Of a stretch of DNA of 64,000 bases, positions 36,010-46,229 are shown in pieces. A program made the position numbers and the translations under genes. The stretch is taken from assembly GCF_023343835.1 (NCBI RefSeq), contig NC_064443.1, positions 1,302,001 to 1,366,000 of the forward strand, given 5' to 3'. The notes under the pieces are model-generated. The model did not search any database. It was not told where the DNA came from and was given only the letters and a program-made list of their open reading frames with translations. Numbering within the stretch: the stretch's first letter is position 1; every line of letters begins with the position of its first letter. The DNA is from Lagopus muta (Eukaryota > Chordata > Aves > Galliformes > Phasianidae).

Positions 36010-36582
36010 CGAGGGCTGTTTTGAAAGTAGGGCTTCCTGTTTTATGACTTTGGTCCACGATGATGTTGGTCAGAGGCAGATGCTTGTAGGACGGCAGTAG
36101 AGGCTGAACCTTCCTACTGAATATCCCACGATATTTTGTTGTTTTGCAGCAGGTGGAGCAGTCTGTCAGGATGGCATCTGACATGGAAGTGCACATGGAG
36201 TGAAGGTGTGGAATTGAACACCTCCATGGGGAAAAAATGGCACCCACTGACGTTCATCTACACTTGTGAATGTTTATGGAGACCAAACAGTGGATGTGAG
36301 TGCAGTGAGGGGGAGAGCACATTTCAGCAGTGCTGACTGTGACAGCGGTCACCTTGGCTGGTGCAGGCTGTTATGAGTGCAGCATGCGGGCTCTTGTTCC
36401 TTGCTGGCAAAATGCACAGCTAGTGGTGGTGACTGTATTGAAAAACAGAATTTCATAGCTGAGAATTTAGCCTGTTATGCACTGTTCTTGTGCTCTTTGT
36501 ACCTGTTGTAGTTTCCATATAGAAATGGGAATTCTTTATTATGGAAATAAAGAGGAGGCATTTGTTTTGAAGCAACCTACGT
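36010..36582 (+). mobile_element. Mariner (Galluhop-like) remnant, internally deleted
   Basis: The ends form imperfect terminal inverted repeats: gagggctgttttgaaagtag at the left, and at the right a sequence whose complement reads gttgcttcaaaacaaatgcc. A decayed transposase start lies at 36171 (Met-Ala-Ser-Asp-Met-Glu-Val). It continues past stops through 'ggaaaaaatggcacccactg' and 'tatggagaccaaacagtgg'. The text then jumps to the C-terminal part ('gcatgcgggctcttgttcc' to 'ggtggtgactg'), so the catalytic middle with the DDE/D residues is absent. The 3' untranslated part is kept ('tgtgctctttgtacctgttg', 'tggaaataaagaggaggc'). About 570 bases remain of an element about 1.2 kb long. From memory this matches the chicken mariner Galluhop. 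The frame is broken, so there is no active transposase. Confidence 0.88.
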
Positions 36583-36589
36583 AGCTTAA

Positions 36590-39500
36590 AAAATGTGAAA
36601 ATCCTCGCCTCTCCTATGTCGTTACCCATTTGATTATGCTGGTGGGATTACACAACAGCCAATATCTGCCTATATTTGGTTAAATGCAGTATAATTTACT
36701 TTTGGGTTCCATCTTTTTCAGAGATAACCAAGTCTTTTCTTGACTGAAGGCTGAAATTTCCATAAGCACACTGACAGCCTTGCTGACAAAGCAATGTAGG
36801 TAAATTGCCTGAGAGGTACTCACTTCCTACAGAACTGAATCAAAAAGGGATTTATCCAAGGGGCTCACGCAAGGAAGAGCTTTGCTCTTTCTCACCTGCA
36901 GGCAGAGCTTGCAATTCCCAGCTCAGCTCACTGGTTTGTATGAGGCAGATCAGAGCACTGACACTGACAGCGATGTAGTGATGGGTGCTCCTAGCTGCAG
37001 CTCACCTTTTTGCCCAAGATTAGGAAAATTCTTACAGTCTGCACCTAAAGGTGAGAGCTGTTCCGTGCCCAAACTACATTTGTTGTGGATTAGCCAAGGC
37101 TACACAGCTTACCTTGAATAACAACAGCAAAAATGTTAAGCATCAAGGCATGCTGAAGCAGTGTTAAAGCCAGTGGACTCACCCTTGGGACTCTTATTTC
37201 ATTTCCATGGGGTACAAATTTTGCAGGGTTTCCACCTGCAAAAATTCACTACTCTTAGAAAAGTGGTTTTGCCTTGTAAAGCATCAGGGCCAGGCGTCTC
37301 ATGATGTTGTACTGAAAACGTGGCACATTGTGATTAGCTTGACCTGAGGTGAATTGCAAAAACTGCGTGAGCTTGAAAAGTTGTACATGGTTTGGGAGGA
37401 GCAGGAGTCACAGAAATGCGCAGCTTAGCTCTAGCAACCTGCAGGTTGTAGGCATGCGTTGGGCAACTCAGGATTTGCAGACCCCAGGCCTGAGAGATGA
37501 AAGGCACTTCAGGAGAGTAGGATGAACCCTGCAAGGACTAAGCTGCTTCTCTCTCGTGTGTGTCTGAGCACTGGGCTGCTGCAGTGAGCCACCAGGCAGC
37601 TGGCAAAGAGGAGTGAGAACAGCAGCAGCTCTTTGCTTTGCCAGCAGGTTTGTTTATTTGGTTAAGCACCATCAGAATTATGCCATTAAAGGATACTGGA
37701 AGGTGCAGAGCCTGACCAAGGAATCACTTATTAACCTTTCTTCAGGTGTTGAGCATTCAGCTCAGTAAATGGCAATTTGGGCCTGTGTCCTCACCCCTCC
37801 GTCAGAAGCTGGGAAGTTCAGGTTGCTCCTGCTGGGAACCTCCCTCTGCAGGGTGGGAATTCTGGTTTTCCATTTTTTGTCACTTGACTCTAAATTCAGA
37901 TATGCTTTCAACATTCAGAGGTGTCAGGCTTCATCCTGTTCATCACAGCCTTAGCATCCTTGCAGGCTCTTTGTAAAGATGGTTGCAGACTCATTATGAT
38001 CACAGCCAGAGGACCAGGGGCCCTGTGCACAGCAGACCTCACACCAGTGTGGGACCAAGCAGTGCAGCTCACTGAGCAGAGCCCATGGATCTGTGGGTTT
38101 CCTTGCTGTAACAAATGGAGGAGGTGTCTACAAGCCTCTTTTTACATCAGTTCAGTTCGCTCAGCTCCAGTTCTTATTGACAGGTCTAATTACCACCAGG
38201 TTAGCTGTATTTTAGGATGGGACAATATCAAAGACACTCAGAGGTTCTGTAAATGCACAGCTTTTACCTGGTGCTTTAGCAAGGCAGAGAAATTGAAGAT
38301 ATTATTGATAGCATCTCAAAGAAATAGCAATTCGTGAGATTTCCTGACATATATCAGATATTTTGTTGGCATTCTTAGAAACAGCCACAAAAGTTTGATA
38401 ATGTTCAATTAACTAAAATGGAGCAGGCAGGAAAATCTAATAGGGATGAGAAAACAAATGCTTTCCTTGCATAACAATACAGCTGTATATTAAAGGGAAA
38501 GGAAAGGAACATTTTTTCAAATATCTTTCAGTGCTGGCTGCTCAAGACAGCATAACAATGCAAACATCAAACCTCCTGCAGCATTTCAGTTAAACTGAAA
38601 GCCAGACTAGTTTTGAGCCCTGAGCTATAGCGTGGAGCCTGACAATAATTCTGCAAACATCTCTGTTCGGTGCCTTCATTGTTCAAATCTATTGTAATTT
38701 GTTTTGTGTTTCAGTAGCACTAATGGTCCTTGAATGGCTCTAGCAGCCACTTCATATCAGTAACTAACTGCCCAGACTCGGGAGATGCCAAAAGAAAAGG
38801 CTGGTTGGAAGAAAGAGCAAACAGACAAACCGTTGCATCCTGTTTTGCTGTCCTCTGCTGCATGGGCTGAATTCTATAGGGCACCATGGGGATCTCTCCT
38901 TTAGGTCAGTAAAGCTGAAGTGCTAAGCAAAGGAATTTTTCTGCCTCCAGTTTGCTAACAGTAAAATGAAACCAAAACCCAAATGCATTTCTAGGGTAGC
39001 ACTTCCAGGTATCACCCATTCTGTCCTGTTTATGTAGGCTGCAGCTGGCTTAGAGTGTAAAGTCAGTGAAAAGCATCAGCAGTGCCTTCAGCTTGAGCCC
39101 GGCTTGTATGAGAGCTGTCAGCTTGTTCATGGCAAGCTCATCCTGGACCAGAACAAGTTCTGTATCTATAGGTAGCAGTAGACAGGAGTCCTTAGGCACT
39201 CAGTCTCTTGGCCATTAAAGAGCCAAATTTCTCATAATATTTTCCATATTATAGCATGAAATACCTGATCCAGTATATCCATCACATGGTGCCTTCCTCA
39301 ATAGATGATATGACTCCTGAATTCCTTTTTTAGTCTATAAAATGAGCTAAGCAAATTAAGAGATGCAATTGACTACAAGCTCATCTGTCCTGAAGCATCA
39401 CAGCAGTGCTTGCTGTCAAAAAGCGTGTTGGAATTTGTGGCTGCTGCCACATCAAATATCAATACAGTCATTTTTATAGACTGTGAAATGCTCAGGTTCA

Positions 39501-40180
39501 AGCAGGGATCCTATAACATGCTTGATTTTCATTTAGTTCATGCAGAATTCATTACATTTCATATGAGGATTTGATATTATTCTAGTTAAACAAATATATT
39601 TGATTGAGTCGATGACAACTGACATCTCTATATCTTTCCTTAGAAGAACCCTTATGCATTAGCAATGGTGATGTATCTATCACAGCCTTGCCAAACTGTC
39701 ACAGTCTTACTTCCTTACTTCCTGGAAGCTGTTGGCTATTAATGCATGAGTGGACAGTTCATTGTTTCATTTCCAGCCATCTGATCTAGGAGGTGGATGC
39801 ATGCCCCCTCATGCCATACAGAGGTGGACTTCATCAAATGTGGGCAGTCTGTCTCCATCAAAGCCCCTGGAATACATCACACTTCTGAGGCAATCTTACA
39901 AGAAAGCACTGTCAGCAGCTGCATATCTAATTAGAAAACATCCATGAAGGGGGAGTTTATATAACTAGCTCTGTTGGTCCCTGAGGATGTGCCTCTCTAT
40001 GCAAACTTTCCAACTGGCACGGTTCTCTGAAAGCATTTTCCTGTTCTGCATGGAAAGCTGCTCAAACTGGGGCTGTGCTGTAAGATGTTCAGTGTGAACC
40101 CAGCAGGAGTATTTGAGGAGAATGGTTTCTAAGCTCCTCTTTCTGGAGATTGCACAGAGGCCTTCTATAGCTGCCCTGCA
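36590..40180. other. Unique DNA, no supported gene
   Basis: A 138-codon plus-strand frame at 37921-38337 has no recognisable domain. A 17-base palindrome (TTTCAGTT A AACTGAAA) lies at 38584-38600. No repeat family was recognised. Confidence 0.4.
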
Positions 40181-40505
40181 CTAGTGTTTCTGGAGCTGTG
40201 ATGCTGTGAGTGCAAGGAATGGCTGGATAAATCCTCTGAGGCTGCTGGTCCCCCAGATCCATACCCTACATGGAAGCTGAGCACGCTCCCAGGGGTATCT
40301 CATGCCTCTCCCCAGCCATGCAGTAGCTGGAGCAGCCCGCTGTGTGGCTGGTTCTTCCCCCAGCTCATCCACTGCCTCTTCCATGTCCTGCATCACCGTC
40401 CTCACAAGAAGAGCTGCTCTGAAGTCATGTTTCCTCCTTATGTCCAGGGCATTCTCATGCTCTGCAGTGACAAGAGCACCAGCCTTCTTCCAAAGATAAC
40501 AACGG
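40181..40505 (-). other. Candidate 3' exon with long coding-like frame
   Basis: Seen on the minus strand: an excellent 3' splice site (CTCAATCTTTTGTCCTCTCAACAG) ends beside 40505. An open frame of about 107 codons follows to TAG at 40181. Codons mostly begin with A or G, and the protein text is charged and helix-like: AEHENALDIRRKHDFRAALL, then VMQDMEEAVDELGEE. Later residues look less protein-like. The frame needs a preceding exon that leaves two bases, which the nearest upstream candidate (41986-42066) does not supply in its open frames. It may therefore be an untranslated exon of that transcript, part of another gene, or a decayed coding repeat. No family was recognised. Confidence 0.3.
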
Positions 40506-40620
40506 CTGTTGAGAGGACAAAAGATTGAGGAGGTTGGAGAAATGAGTCAGATGGAGCACACGCTTTGCTTTGGCTAATAGAAAAACTTGTGTTGCTCTGA
40601 ATGCATCTTCTTGCTGTCAG

Positions 40621-40776
40621 GAGGCAGTGACTACACTTTTGATTTGTCCAAACTGAATCAAGGAGCTGGACGAGCTGGGCCAGGGCTCATTCTCAGAAGG
40701 AAGAAGCAGTCATGTTCAAGCTCTTCCTCTGACCTGAATTCCTGGCCACACAGCAAAGCAGTTTCTTAGCTGAAAG
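40621..40776 (+). other. Weak plus-strand exon candidate
   Basis: Flanked by a pyrimidine-rich acceptor (CATCTTCTTGCTGTCAG) and a good donor (GAAAG|GTAAAT). One frame reads GSDYTFDLSKLNQ, then a basic and Ser-rich tail, but stops at 40767, before the donor. It lies close to strong minus-strand splice signals, and both strands are unlikely to be used. Confidence 0.12.
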
Positions 40777-41985
40777 GTAAATGTCAGAAGATAATAGGAT
40801 TCAATTATTTCTTATTTCCATTTACCAAAGGGAATTAAGTGAGAGTTGAGTTTCCAAATTGATGTGCTTCCTTTCAGTGGGAGAAAATGTAAATAGGACC
40901 ATGTTACTCCATGAGCAGCACCGCTTGCCACACCTTCTCTTACACTATTTCTTCCAGGCCAATCTTTTTTTATAAGTTAAATGTAGTTCCTCTTATATTT
41001 ATCATGGTGTAATAAAATCTAATTTCTTTTCCTTCAGTTGCAGGGAATCTGCCCTTCATCTTCCACTTAGATAAGATTGCTGGCTCTTCATGGGAAGAAA
41101 GATGTAAGTCGGTATCTCAGTTAAATTAATTTCTTCTTAGTCTAAATGTTGGTAAACTTATTGACTAGCTTCTCCAAAACGTCTCTTGGCTTTCCATTCC
41201 TAACTCGTGACGTACTAAAGTGATTTTGCTGGGGAGGCAGTTCCTCTGCACTTCAAAATGGAAGCCACTGGGGTTTCAAACCCAGTGTTCCAAAATGGAG
41301 GTGCCAGAAGTTAATTACTTCTTGTAGAGAAGTCTGATATGGTTTCAACTGCTGAGATATTTTAGATCTACTTCGTCCATACTTTGTCCTAACCAAGTCT
41401 CTACCAAGCTTCAAACAGTTCAGCTATTAATACAGCAAAGACTGTTCTCAAGAACCTCATTACTGCATGACCTTCTTCCCACAGCTCTTTTGCTGATGTT
41501 CAGAGAACATACATATCAACTAGTTTGTTTTCCAGATTAAAAACAACAAAAAGCTCAGAAATGTTTTATTCCTGACAGCTGCAAGTATCTGCTACAGGGC
41601 AGGTTGCAGTTGCACTTGAATTTGAGAGAGAAGAGAATCGTTCAAGTCCTGAAGATAAGTGGGAATCTCTGAGTAAAGCATTTTCCTGTTCACCTGTGGA
41701 GCTGGAGCATGCTGCTGGCAGCTTGCTGCACAGCTCTCCAAATCAAGCTGTGTCTGAGGAGCAGCTCCACTGCAGGCAATGCATTGTAATATTTTTCACG
41801 ATTCAAGTTTAAATGCTTTTCCTATTTTTATAGCTTGCACTGGTATATGCAAAAGATTTTCATTCAAATGGGAACAAAAAGATGAGTGAGTAAGAATGAA
41901 GCAGTGAGGAGGTTAACTAGGCAATCCCAAACCAAAGTGTTAAAAAATGGAACAACCTAAACTGTTTTGAGAATAAAGAACTCAC

Positions 41986-42066
41986 CTCAAATGCCACATC
42001 TATGCAAAGCTGCAGGATGGATACAAGATTTTTCAGACTGGGCAGCAACAGCAGGACTGAGTGAAT
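41986..42066 (-). other. Candidate internal exon (81 nt) with very strong splice sites
   Basis: On the minus strand the block is bounded by a long pyrimidine-rich acceptor (CCCCAAACCTACCTGTTTTTCAG) and a near-consensus donor, TTTGAG|GTGAGT. Two frames are usable. The phase-0 frame is open throughout and Leu-rich (IHSVLLLLPSLKNL, 27 codons). The phase-1 frame reads SLSPAVAAQSEKSC, then a basic stretch, and stops with TGA one base before the donor. The second frame is the one that continues in phase from the upstream candidate at 43291-43486. The splice signals alone are among the best in the window. Confidence 0.38.
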
Positions 42067-42662
42067 CTGAAAAACAGGTAGGTTTGGGGAGAACAGATAA
42101 AAGACCAAAGGCAAAACTGTTGCTGAAGTTTCCCTCACTGAGAACTATTAGAAGAATAATTCAATAAATCAGGAGGCAAGGACAAAGGTAATGATGGAAT
42201 CTTTTATTTTAAACCTGCCTTTAGAGCACAGAAGTGTGTGTGCACATGCGCAGCACTGCACACTCTGGTGTTTCCTAAACTATTTCAACAGTGCCAGAAC
42301 ATTTGTCTACAGAAAGCTGTGCAGCTGTGTTTGCTCACAGAGCACACATCCCTGCCCTCCAGGTCAAGGGCTGAGAGCTGTTCTCAATGTTTCAGTCATA
42401 ACAAAGCAGCCAGGCCCATAACCTTGTTTTGTTTAACCACTGCAGAGGCCGGGATTCAGGGGTTTGGATGTAGGGTCAGGTACGTGTGGATGGCTCTGCA
42501 GGGTACAGAAGCTGCTTTGTGCCTGCATGTAGTGCAGAGATGTCCTATGTAGCTTGGACAAAAAAAAAAAAGGGAGTCAGTGGAGTTAAGAATCTGTGTT
42601 GCTGTCACTTACCACAGAGCCAGCCCAGGATTAATGCTGCTCTGACACTGTGCTAATAGCAG

Positions 42663-42803
42663 GACCTGGAAGCACTCAAGGCCAGGCTGGATGGGGCTGT
42701 GAGCAGCCTGTGCTAGAGGAGGTGTCCCTGCCTATAGCAAGGAATTGGAACTAGATGATCTTAAAGGTCTCTTCCAACCCAAACCATTCTGTGATTCTGT
42801 GAT
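42663..42803 (+). mobile_element. CR1 LINE 3' end
   Basis: 'Ctcaaggccaggctggatgg', 'gctgtgagcagcctgtgcta', 'gaggtgtccctgcctatagc', 'ctagatgatcttaaaggtct', 'cttccaacccaaaccattct', then the terminal 8-mers. It sits in the intron between the two minus-strand exon candidates at 41986 and 43291, in antisense orientation to them. Confidence 0.95.
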
Positions 42804-43290
42804 CTTGAAGGTCTCTGTTTTGAGCTGTTGATTTGTTTTCAGTCTCCCATTCTATTTCTGTTCTTCTCCCTTCATGAAGTAAATCAAATGGGACGTATGT
42901 AAACCTCTACAGGTTTCCAGGTGTTTCTTTCCTTAGTATATTTGGAGGAAATAACATTCAAAGTACAGAAAAGTTTTGGCTCTCTGGTGAGTTTAATTAA
43001 AACTAATATGAGTAGATTTGAGGGCTGCATAGGATGAGGCCAACATAGGCTGTGCACTGGAAAGCAGGAGAGCAGCACACCAGGGCTAAGCCCATGTTTG
43101 CCTGGTGTGGGCATCTTCCTGGGCTCAGACACATGCACTGCCTGAATAGCCAGGGGATCATGCTGGGATGCTGTGACATACATCTGATTGAAAGGTGCTG
43201 CTAAAGACTGTGGACATGGGGAGGAAATAAAGCATAAGCTGAAAGTAGAGCTAAGAAATGCAGCAGAAGAGCCTTTATTCCCCATGTTAC

Positions 43291-43486
43291 CTCTCTGCAG
43301 ATACAGGTTATCTTCTGAGGGAATGCAAGGGGACCGTAATGCTTCTGCTATGTGCTGACTAAAGGCAGAGTCTGGTAGAGCCTGAGATTCTCCAGAACAT
43401 AATGAAAGCAGCAATGGCTCAGCTGGCAGTGGAGCAGCTTCAGATCTGCTCCCTGGAGGTGCTCCCAGCTCTTCTGCTGTCACCTC
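43291..43486 (-). other. Candidate coding exon (196 nt)
   Basis: Minus strand. A frame of about 219 codons (43540 down to 42884) covers this block, and its first 65 codons are the protein-like part: EVTAEELGAPPGSRSEA, then LPDSAFSQHIAEALRS, then IPSEDNLYLQR. They end exactly at a plausible donor, AGAG|GTAACA. After that point the frame becomes low-quality. The acceptor (CACCCCTGCCAG) has a weak pyrimidine tract. The block leaves one base, which joins in phase to the 81-nt exon at 41986-42066. No domain was recognised; the Ser/Pro/Glu-rich text suggests a disordered region. Confidence 0.28.
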
Positions 43487-43744
43487 CTGGCAGGGGTGTT
43501 CCTGAGACTGAAGGATGGCTCTGCCTGAGGTCGTGCTGGGTTAGCTCTGATGCACCAGGGGCTGCACGTTTCAGTTGCATTATCAAGTCTGTCAACTTTG
43601 TAAAACATAAAGAATTTACAGAGAAGGGAAAGAAAGCTAAATCAAATGTTTCTACATGTATGGGAACTGTTGAGTCCCAGCCTGAACCGCTGATTGAGCA
43701 CCTGGGGAAAGGACCTGGTCAGCCCTGGGAGCACAGGTGAAGGC

Positions 43745-45930
43745 AGTTCAGCTGTGAGACAGGAAGGGTTGGAGAGGTTGCACCTCTCTTAGACCTCATT
43801 GAAGGGCTGACTGCTAATGGGGAAGGGTCTCTTTCTGGAGACAGCTCCTTACTAAAGCTTTTTCCTGTGAACCTGGAATCTTCTGATACAGGTGAGCAAT
43901 CCTTATTGCTTTAATTCCCTTCCTTTATAGCACCTTCTGTCATGTCCGTCCTTCCAACTTCCCACCTCTGTTGTAATGCCTTTCCCATTGTATTGATCTG
44001 TCCAATTGCTTCACTGCACAAAGCAGAAAGAGCTCTTGTGTTAGGGCTCTATGCTGTGTCAGGGCAGTGCAAAGCAAAGGGCTGTGATGCCAATGCCTTG
44101 TGATACCTGTGCTGCAGCTAAGGTGGATTAGGAGCCTGGCAGTGCCTAGTTCATATGGGTTAGGGAAATAATTTCTTGGGATTCTTGGGTTTCTGCTTGT
44201 TTGTTTCTTTCATGACTTTTCATGCCTTTGTGTTTGGGCCTGTAGGATAGGAGGAGCCTACTAGTTCATTAAATGTTTTAATGATCATGGTTTGAGCCAG
44301 TTAATTGCAGAGTTTGGTTAGTGCAGCATGACATATACCTTATGTGCATCCCCGGGACTCCTTTTTGCTTTGATTTTGTGGTAAATTGTGTCTCATTGCT
44401 CTTAAGCTTCACCATTGTTCCACTGAATCTTCTCTTAAACCGTTACTTTCATCAGGCACAGCCTGGAGCGCAGCAACTGCGCTGTCATTCAGACAGGCAA
44501 AAAACTGCATTGCTCAAATATATGTTCATGTCTGTTTGCATCTTCCATTTTTCTTTAGCAAAGGAATCCAAAGAAAGAACAAAAACCTGAGAACTTTGCC
44601 CCTCTCACCACCGCTTCTTGATCTCTACCTCAGTGTTTCCTGCTCACAGACCTGTTTTTAAGTTACAAACGCTCTTCCTCATGTAAAACTTCTGAGGCCA
44701 AGAGAAAGAAACAGCTGATTTCAGAAACTCAAAAACTCTGAATTCTGAGCAGAAATGAGAAGAGGGGTTACAAGTGTTATCTGCTAGAGAAAATCTTTCC
44801 AAGTAAGAGGTTAAGGCTGAGGAAAATGTTGGCCAAAAGTCACTGAAGCTGAAATTAAGCACTGCCCTTAAGTGAGGCTGTGGGCTGGGAGAGCGGCGAG
44901 TGCTGCTAGCAGCAAATGGGAGGCTTTCCTCTTTTCTTTAGTGATGCTGCTTCTCACCTTTGTAGCCTTACCGCGGAAGCTCTCACTGCAGAAGTAACAA
45001 ACTTTTGTGAAGCATTTGCATTGCATCTTGCATTTTTTAGCCTCCCAAATAACTGTCTGTGAAAATTCAATAGCGTTGGAGAAGTGTGACTGCCCCCAAG
45101 TCCAGCAACTTCTTTCAAATGTATTTCTAACTCTGAAATGTGTATGCATCTCTAGAACATCTATTTGCAAGATACAGGCTGCTCCAGTAGCATCTGGGGT
45201 GCTTTAGCCTAGGCAGCACTTGATTATAGCTGCCTGTGTAATAAAAAAGAAAATCAAATTAAGACCTAAATTAAGTAATTGAATTTCAGTGGCAAAAATG
45301 TCTGAAGGAAACAAATTTCAGTTACACCTGTGTGGTTGCAGATGATGAATTTTCACTTGAACTGCAAGCATTCACAGGCAAGCTTGTGCACTCAACCAGT
45401 GAGAGAAGAGAATCAATACCAGCCCCGAGCAGCAGCTCACATTACAGATATTCACTGCTTGTAAAGTCAAACTTTTGAAGTTTAATTGACCAGGAATAAT
45501 TTGAGGACACAGTGATCTGCATGTGCTTCATAGGCAGAGTGCAGCTGGGTTATTCAGTGGAAATTATTTATCCCACTTTAGAAATTACAGAGCACTTGCA
45601 ATGAGATTGTGCATTGGCTAAGTTCTTTCCTTTAATTTACTCCTATCCACCTGAAAAGGAACAGCAATTAGGGACCTGTTTGCACGTTATTTCTTTCCAC
45701 CATTACTCTTCCAAGTAGCCTTTAAAATGCCTGATCTGGATCTCAATAAGCACACACATCTTGCTATGGCCACGCAGTGCTTTAGCTGTAAAGGAGAAGA
45801 TTAACAAGGGATCCATGATCTCTTTTGCCTTTGTGACTTTCAAGTACAGAGCAGAATTAACCAGTGATTCTTGTCTCTGCTTCTCTACTTAAGCCAGTGA
45901 TCTAAACACCCATTTTTCTTGCTCAACTGC
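43745..45930. other. Unique DNA between exon candidates
   Basis: If the minus-strand chain is real, this is intron. A weak extra candidate lies around 44960-45130, where the minus strand has a good donor (CCGCG|GTAAGG, with AAAG|GTGAGA just after). Its upstream acceptor is poor. Confidence 0.3.
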
Positions 45931-45944
45931 CAGGGGATATTTGC

Positions 45945-45950
45945 TTTATT
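45945..45950 (-). terminator. Possible minus-strand poly(A) signal
   Basis: The minus strand reads AATAAA here, about 100 bases after the TGA (46051-46053) that would end the frame from 46218 if that exon is terminal. This gives the 46.2 kb block two readings: last exon of its own transcript, or internal exon spliced onward to 43486. Confidence 0.2.
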
Positions 45951-45960
45951 TATATTATAC

Positions 45961-45966
<6 letters not shown>

Positions 45967-45991
<25 letters not shown>
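45967..45991. repeat. (TA)12 microsatellite
   Basis: An uninterrupted TA run of 25 bases, likely length-polymorphic. Confidence 0.97.
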
Positions 45992-46158
45992 TATCTAATT
46001 TGCCATTAGAGCCTTTGGTGGGGCTGAGAATTTGGCTCTTCCAATTTCAGTCATTTTTTGTAACCTATTGCAAAGCTTTGTTCCTCTATGAGATAGTTTA
46101 ATGCTAAGAGTCTCTGGAAGTGACATAGATGGGACAGAAACAGAGATGGGGAAAATAC

Positions 46159-46218
46159 TTCTGAGCAAGGGAAGCAATGTTCAAATTGTTGTTTTAGCCA
46201 TTCTTCTGCATCCTCAAA
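46159..46218 (-). other. Candidate coding exon with very strong acceptor
   Basis: Minus strand. The acceptor TTTTGCCTTCTTCAACTCTTCTCGACACAG is one of the longest pyrimidine tracts before an AG in the window (the last 20 bases before the cut are CTTCAACTCTTCTCGACACAG-like). The frame reads FEDAEEWLKQQFEHCFPCSE, and the other two frames stop within a few codons. With a weak donor after TCAGAA (GTATTT) the exon is 60 nt, in phase 0 at both ends, and joins in frame to 43291-43486. Without that donor the frame runs on to a TGA at 46051, with a poly(A) signal at 45945. No family was recognised. Confidence 0.28.
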
Positions 46219-46229
46219 CTGTGTCGAGA

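Noticed and set aside
40621-40776. GSDYTFDLSKL as a possible lectin/M6P-receptor-type motif
   Set aside because: The resemblance is a few residues only, with no cysteines in the expected spacing and a stop before the donor.
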